Source: a virus. Taken from it: 38,042 bases of DNA. A program made the translations under genes and the position numbers. The notes beneath the pieces were generated by a model. That model saw only the letters and a list, made by a program, of their open reading frames with translations, ran no database searches and had not been told where the DNA came from. This document shows, piece after piece, positions 9,501 to 18,500 of this stretch (its first letter is position 1; every line of letters starts with the position of its first letter). The DNA is taken from the IMG/VR virus record IMGVR_UViG_3300020214_000047, positions 1 to 38,042 of that record; one strand, written 5' to 3'.

Positions 9501-12500
9501 ATCATTCAATAAAATTAATATTATTGATCATCAATTAAATACTAGACTTAAAATAGATTTTGTTAATAATAATAAAACTTTCTCTTTTAATTCTTCAAAA
9601 AAATTAACTGATGTTGAAATACAAATATTACCAACTTCAATTATAAGTTACACTACTAAATCTAAAACTGCTCTTGGTCCGATTGAGGATATAAAAATAA
9701 ATTTTGGTGGTAGAGGATATCTAAAAACACCAACTATTAAAACAATTGCATCAAATGCGGGCAAAAATGGCGTTCTTAAACTAATATCCGATGACATAGG
9801 TAAAGTTGAAATTATAGAAAGAATAAAAGATGGATTTGATTATCCAACGGATCCAACATTATCTGCACAATTGTCTGCACTTTTAGTTTGTGGAATAAAG
9901 GACATAAGAACTATCGATAAAATAGAAATTATAAATTCTGGTAAAAAATATAATACAGCTCCAGTTTTATTTGTAAAAAATGGTGGAAAAATTGAACTAA
10001 GATCAAATATTAGTGGAGGATCGGTAGTATCCGTTGATATAATAAAAAATTCAACATCTCTTTCTTCCCCATTAGAAATAATTCCAATTTACAATTCTAA
10101 TGGATATGAAATAGATACGTTTAATACATCATCTGGTAATGATGTAACTATAGAACTATTTAATACACCGTTATCATATCCATTAGTCAATTCTGGTTAT
10201 GGATCAACTCAAAGCGTATTTCCATTTTCTGTTGGTGATGAAATTTTTATTGAAAAATGTAGTTTAACACCCGAAACAAAAGCTTTAGCCAACTTTAACT
10301 CGTCATCTTACGATTTTAAATTTTTTACTGTTACAGCAGTAAACATTCCAAATAATACCATAACTTATAGTATGGCCGGAATAGCTACGGGAAGTTTTGG
10401 AACATATAACGATGATAGAAGAGGTTTTGTAATAAACAAGAAAGATATGGCATCATTTCAAATGATATTAAAAGATGATGTTAATTATCTGTCTGGAGAA
10501 AAAGTATCTACACAACAATTCTCAGGAAATATATTAGAAAATGGGTGGGATAATAAATTAAATCAAATGAGAATCGGTAATATTGCTGGTGAGCTTAGAA
10601 TTGGTGATTCAATAACTGGAGACAATTCGAAAACCACTGGTATTGTAGAATATTTAAATGCTTTTGAATTTGATTCAACTTTATCTGCAACTAGAGATAG
10701 TAAAAATATTACTAATACATTCGGACTTTTAAATGATTTTCAACAAAGAATTTCTGATAATTTTTATTATCAAAAGTTTTCTTATTCATTAAGAACTGAT
10801 GTACCATATTCTACATGGAAAGAATCAGTAAGATCGATTGTCCACCCATCTGGATTCCAAGAATTTTCTGATTATATTTTGTATACTAAACCAACTTCTT
10901 ATGAAGTTTCATCTGGTATTGCTAAATCTACTAACATGAAGCCCAATCTTTTGGGCAGTTCTTCTAATCTTTTATTTAATATTGATAGTGAAATGGATTT
11001 TGTATCAAGAAAAAATTATTTTCTAGTTTATGAAGATGATCCCTATGAAGATGGATCTACTGATAAAATTTTCTTTAATGAGGGAGTCGCACTTAAACCA
11101 TTCATTTTAAATGAAACAAATAAAGTATTACGAATAGACGATATTAGCTCTCAATTTACTGGCACTACAGAAAGTTATATACGAGGTAGATACGCTGATG
11201 CTTCAGATCTTTTAGAATTAAATAGAGAATTTATTCAAGAAGAAGTTGTAGCATTTGTCGAATTTAACTATCCAAATATTATATCTAGCCCAACATATGA
11301 TGCTGAAAAATGTAAAAGGGATACCGGATTTATTGTTGATGCAATCATACATGATTTAAAATATGATGCAAATAATCGATCAGTTGAAGCTGGTCTTGCT
11401 TATTGGAATGCGGGGTCATCATATATTACTAATGAAATTGAACAAACTTTATTTGCATATAATTACGTAAAATTTATTGGACAATATATCATTAACAATC
11501 AAACTCCACCAACCTTATATCAAAATTCGGTTCCACAACAATTTAATTTTGATGTCATACAAGATGTATTAAATTACGATGCTAGTAGGTATAAAGATGC
11601 TCGCAATTTAATTTTACTTAATAAGAGAGAAATTCAGGATAGATCTTTATCAGCAGTTGCTGTTGGATTTCCAACTGGATTTTATTTTCCAGGAGATAGT
11701 CAAACTAATTCTAGATCAAGATACTATCGTGCATATCAATTAATACAAATTAATAGAACTGAAATCATTGATACTGCATGGGCTGCAACTTTAGCTGCAT
11801 ATCCATTGATAGCCCCTACTGAAACAAAATGTAAGAGAGATCTTGGATATTTTGTTGATGCAATTTCCACCGATATATTTACCGGCGGAAATAGATATGC
11901 AAGATTGTTTATTTTGCAATATTTTGCAAATGGAATTCTTATTCCAAATGGAATTGCTGCTCAACAAGCTGAATCAAAATATGCTTTTGTTCAAGCAAGA
12001 GATTTGATGAGATCTGCAGTCAGAAATGGATTAACTTTAAAAAATTTAAATTCTACTCCTGGACCCGCAATATATGCAGCTGCAACACCCATTATTGGAA
12101 TAACTTCGACCGCTGCCTGCACAGATGTTCAAATTTCAATTACAACGTTAGTTGGGATTGTTACATCAATTATCACTATTGGATCAACATCATCATTGCC
12201 TATAGAAAATCCAGGAAGTTATAATGCAGGCGGTTTAAAATGTTTTAGAGATCTTGGATATATTATTGATGGTGTTGCTCAAGATATATCGTACGGCACT
12301 AATCAACATACACTCTATAATACTAAAAAATATTTTAATGGGGCCGGAGTTGCTATTACTAATGGATTAGTTGGTGAAGAATCGCAATCTATATTAGTAT
12401 TTGAAACTGCAAAATCTTTTATGAAACAAGCAGTTACAAATCAATTGTATGGAAAAGATTTAACTATTACCGCCGATCCATTAACCGGATTCAATACTAG

Positions 12501-15500
12501 TCCTAATTCTTGTATAAATGTTCAAACAAATATTAATACATTAGTTGGAATTTTAACTGTAGCAATAGGTAGCAGTAGTTTAGCAGGAATTCCTACAGAA
12601 AATTACGGCACCACTGATTGTGCAGATGTTAGAACGTCTTTGGGCAATTATATTGGAATAATAACAAGTATAATTGGATTGGGTCCTGCATTAGCTCCAC
12701 CATTAACATATGCACCTTTAACTTTGGGTGGAGGCATTGTTGGACTTACTACCTTTAAACTGAAAAATAAAGGAACAAGTCTTTTTAAACATGTTTTTAA
12801 TTCTGCATCTGGAGATGTAATTTCTGTTTCTAACAATACACTGACTATTTTTAATCATAATTATCAAACAGGTCAAGAACTTGAATATAATTTCTCTGAT
12901 GGAAGTCCAATAGGAATAGCTACAACTTCTTATGTTGGAAGTGGTTCTACAATCTTGATGCAAGTTTATAATTTAAATGGAACTGCTATTCTTGAAAATG
13001 GATATTCTGTTTCAATAACAACAAGTATAACTGGAGTAGGTACAGTTCTGGTACCAGCTGGGCCAATTTCCAAATCATATGTTCAAGTTATTGGGCTTAC
13101 AACAACAGGATCTACAGCTGAATTTACAGTATTCAGATCATACTCTTCAACTACTGGTCAACCACTTTCGACTTCAATATCACCTACTAAAGGTGGTAGT
13201 GGATATTCAGTTGGCCAGACAGTTTCTATTGCGGGAACTTATTTGGGAGGAACAACTCCAGCTAATAACTTAACGTTTGTAATTTCTAAAACTGGACCAA
13301 CAGGAATTCAAACTAGAGCAAATGAAATATATTTAAATGTTCCATCTAACGATGCAAGTGGAGCTACTTTTAACGTAAGTAGAAATAGTTCTGGATATGT
13401 ATCTATTGTTGATGTTGTCAAAGGTGGTGTGGGATATGCAACTACCTCTGTAGTATCAATAGCTGGTACATATCTGGGTGGATCTGTAAATGATTATGTA
13501 AGTTTTTCTCCCTTAGTTTTAGGTTCAAATAAATTACCTAAAACAGTTTTTGTTTATAAATTAAACGACAATCAATTCGGACTATTGGGACTATCTACAA
13601 GTCCTGCATTTTTAAATATTACTCAGCTAGGTGTTGGATCACATAGCTTAAGTTTAAAAAATACCAACGCGAGTGTAATTATTGCGATTGATAATGTTGT
13701 CCAACCTCCAATTTCACGAAGTAAATTATCAATTAGTTTAGGATCTACAGTTTCTACTTCAACTACAACAATAATACCAATAGTTTCGGGAATAACATCG
13801 GTTCTTGTTGGTGATGTAATTAAATTAGATGATGAATATTTAGAAATAAAAAGTATTTTAGCGAATCAAAATAGCCTTAATGTAGACAGAGGTGTGTTTG
13901 GATCTGTAGCTGGTATACACACAGTTGGAACGTCTGGAACGATCTTTAAAGGTAAATTTAATATAGTTGGAGACACTATATTTTTTGCAAGCGCTCCATA
14001 TGGACTAACGGGTCCAGTCGGAATACAAACAAGATCTTCGTTCTCTGGAAGAATTTTTTCTAGACAATTTGATGGATCTGAACCTAGAGATAAAAATATT
14101 ATACTTGACGATATTTCAGGTTCTTTTACTGGAATAGCGGCAACTCAATTTACAATTAAATCTGATGGAAATAGTACCGTAACATTATTTAACGATGTCA
14201 ACGATAGTACTAATATAAGCAATAATCCATTAATTTTTATTAATGGAGTGTTTCAATCACCAGTAATTGACTTTACTATTGAAGATTCTAATGAAAATAA
14301 AATTAACTTTATAAGTGGGGCTCCATCTGCCGGTAAAATTTCTGCAGTTTCAATAAGCACTTCACATGGATATCAACCTAGATTAGTAGCTTCTGCGACT
14401 GCAGTAGTTTCTGCTTCTGGAACTGTATCATCGGTTATCGTTAATAATGGTGGAAAGGGGTATAGAAAATCTCCGTCGGTTAGTTTAGCGTCTACGATTG
14501 GATATGGGGCAAGTTTAGTAGCACTTGTTGGTACAAGTGGAACAACTTTAGGAATTATTACTTCTATAACCGTTGTTACACCTGGAATTGGATATGCTAT
14601 CACTTCGCCACCAACAGTTTTAATTGGCATACCAACTGGATATAGTAATCTTGGATTAGCTTATACTGGAGGAACATCCGGAACAGGACAACAATCAAAG
14701 ATCACTGTAGAGGTTGGATCTGGATCTAGTATTATATCATTCAAATTTGATGATCCTGGAATCGGATATAAAGTTGGAGATAAATTAAAAGTAGTTGGAA
14801 TTCCTACAAATAATGTAAGAAATGATATATTAACTATTAATAATGTTTTATATGATAATGTAACAGGAGTTACTACAATAAGAACATTGCAAAGTCATTT
14901 ATTAAAAGTTGGTGACAGTATTAGATTGTCTGGAATTGCACTTACTTGTGGATATGATGAAGTCGGAATTCGCACATTCTCATACGATAATGTTACTGGA
15001 GTTTCTACAATTGTTACTTATTCTCCTCATGGATTATTGAAAACTGATGTTCCAAATAATGAAACTAGCGATGAAGTATTTTTATATAATTTACCTTTTA
15101 ATTGTCCATCATATACAACAAATGCTGCAGTTAATATTAGTAACATTGTTTATAATCATATAGCTGGTATCGCTACAATTACAACATCTTCTAATCATGG
15201 TGCTGTTGCTGGAAAACAAGTAAAACTAGCGGGAATTGCATTCTCTTGTGCTGCACATAGTGCAACTGGAATTGCAACTTATAATATTACCAATTTTGTC
15301 TATACTAATTCTACTGGTATAACAACTATTACACTTAACGCAAATCATGGATTAATACCAGGCGAATATGTTCAACTTTCCGATATTATTCTTTCTTGTC
15401 CATCTGAAGCTATCGGGTATTCAACCACTAAGTTCCCATATTCAGCTGGTATAGGGACCTTGGGCAATTCTTATCCGAAGAGCAGTCCAAATACTCTCGG

Positions 15501-18500
15501 GGGAACTTTCAATGTGTTCAGAGTTCTTGTAGGAACCTCTGGCACAACAATTGTATTCTATGCAGGAATTTCTACTGTTGCACATACTTATAGTTCGGGT
15601 GGCAAAGCAACAGTGGGTATTACGTCTACAATATTCCCGTATCCTGGATCTAGTCCCACTGCTGTAAGTGGAACATTTGATGTGTTCAAAGTTAATTCAG
15701 TTTTAAGTAATACACAATTCACAATTATAGCCGGAGTTTCTAGTATTGCACATACTTATGTTTCTGGTGGGACAGCTCAATCAGGTGTAACAACTACAAT
15801 ATTCCCGGATGGCACAAGCACTTATGGAAAAGTATTCCCAGTTCTCACATCTTTAGGATCTACGAGTTTTACAATAAACTCTGGAATTTCTACAATTCCA
15901 CATACATTTGTTGGTTGGCCAGAAATAGGAATTACCACATTTAAATATACTAATACAACAGGTATTGCAACAGCAACTACCTCAACTAATCACAACTATT
16001 TAATTGGAGATAAAGTTACTTTAGAAAATCTTTCTCTCACCTGTCCTGGATATGTTCAAAATCCAATTGTAAATATTACAAATCTTGTCTACGATAAAGT
16101 ATCTGGAATAGCAACAATCACTACCGCAAATAATCACTTAGCCATTACCGGAAAGCAAATCAAGTTAGCTGGAATCGCTCTTACTTGTCCTGGATATGTT
16201 CAAAATCCAATTGTAAATATTACAAATCTTGTCTACGATAAAGTATCTGGAATAGCAACGATCACTACCGCAAGTAATCACTTAGCCGCTACCGGAAAGC
16301 AAATCAAGTTAGCTGGAATCGCTCTCACTTGTCCTAGTGGATCTGGTATTACATCTACAATATTCCCGTATCCAGGATCTAGCCCAAATACATTAAGTAA
16401 TTGGGACATTTTTAAAGTCGATTCGGTTTTGAATGCTACACAGTTTACAATCAATGTGGGAGTTTCCAGTATTACTCATACTTATGTTTCTGGCGGGACA
16501 GCTCAAGCTGGTATTACATCTACAATATTCCCACAACCAGGATCTAGTAAAAATACATTGAGTAATTGGGATATTTTTAAAGTCAATTCTGTTTTAAGTC
16601 AGACGCAATTTACAATTAATGTTGGTGTTTCCACTATTGCACATACTTATGTTTCTGGCGGAACAGCTCAAGCTGGCATTACATCTACAATATTCCCATA
16701 TCCAGGATCCTCCATTTATGGATATACATTTACTGTTATCGGCATAACTACAAATACCTTTACATTTAATGCGGGTATTTCTACAATCGTTCATGATTAC
16801 GTAAGTGGTGGAAAAACCAAAAAAGCTGCAACTGTTCAAAGAGTTCTTAGATATACTGATGATAGTTCTGATGGTGCCTATAATTTTATTGTGTCAGGAA
16901 TACCAACAACAGTTGGACTGGGATCAACAAACATATTTACAGTTAACTCAGGGGTAACTACGATCCCACACTATTATACACAAAGTGGAATCGTATCATT
17001 TAGACAACTAGAAGAATTCACATTAACCGTAGACTCTGTTGAAACTTCTTCTTTTAGTGGAGTTTATCCAGGACAATTTATAGTATTTAATGATATTAGT
17101 AGTGCTTTCAATGGATTTAGAAAGAAATTTACTTTATCTGCGGTTATTAATGGAGTTACTCAAATTATTAATTTAAGAACACCAGCTGGAACAGACTTAG
17201 ATATAACAAACAATATATTTGTATTTTTAAATGATATTTTACAGGATCCTACATATGCATATACATTTAGTGGTAGTAGATTAATATTTTCAGAAGCTCC
17301 CATACCATCCTCTAAATGCGTAATTTTATACTACAGAGGATCTTCTGTAGATGTTACGGAAATAACACCACCAAAAACTCTAAAAGAGGGAGATGGAGTG
17401 GTTATTCAAGAAAGTGCAAACGATATTTATGATATCGAACAATTTGAAAGAATAATCAAATCAATACCGTCTTCTGATCAAATAGAAACATTTGTTTACT
17501 CAAGTATAGGAATTAATACTGATGTAAATGCTTTTAGACCGTTAACATGGAAAAAACAAAAACAAGATAGAATTATTTCCGGATCATTATTTTCCAAATC
17601 AAGACCATCTATCCAATCAAATATAGTACCAACAGCAACTATAATTAAAAAAATATTACCATCTGATGATGTAATTTATGTCGATAATGCTTTTCCATTA
17701 TTTTCCGATCTTGATGAACTAAATGAAAATTTGAGAAATATTTTAATTACTGAGGATAAATTGGTTTTATCAGCGACTGGCCAAGCAACAGTTTCTGGAG
17801 CTTCTACTGTATCTTCTATTATTGTAACAAATCCTGGAGTTGGATATGCAAATACGTTATCTCCAAAAGTTAGAATATCTTCATCTGCAATAAAGAAAAA
17901 AGATCCAATATATGATTGGAAATATGTTAATCTGAGTGGAATAACTACATTATCTCAATTCAATGCATTATCATATGGTAATCAATTGGTAGCTGTTGGA
18001 AATAGTTCTTTATATTCTTATAGTTTTGATAGTCAACTTTGGATAACTGGTAATGTTGGCGTAGGAAGCACAGTTAATTTAAAATCAGTTGAAAAAGTTA
18101 GTATTGGATCATCTGATATAATATTAACCGTAGGATCTAAAGCAAAAATAGCACAATCTATTGGGTATAGTTCTACTTTAACATCTTGGACTGAAATTCC
18201 TTGTACCGAAGAAGTTGCATTAGCTGGAGTGGGAGTAGTTGGATATAATCCAACTACTTATACTGGCACTTTTAACTCTATAGTTTCTGGAAATAATGGT
18301 TGGGTTGTGGTAGGAACTGGCGGATCTATATTTACTTCCTCTGGAATAATAACATCTAAATTTATCAGTAGATATTCTGGAGTAACACAAAATCTAAATT
18401 CAGTTGTGTTTGGCAATAATTATTATGTTGCAGTTGGTAATAATGGAATATTAATTTCATCAAATACCGGAAATTCATGGGAACTTAATTCAGACGGTGT

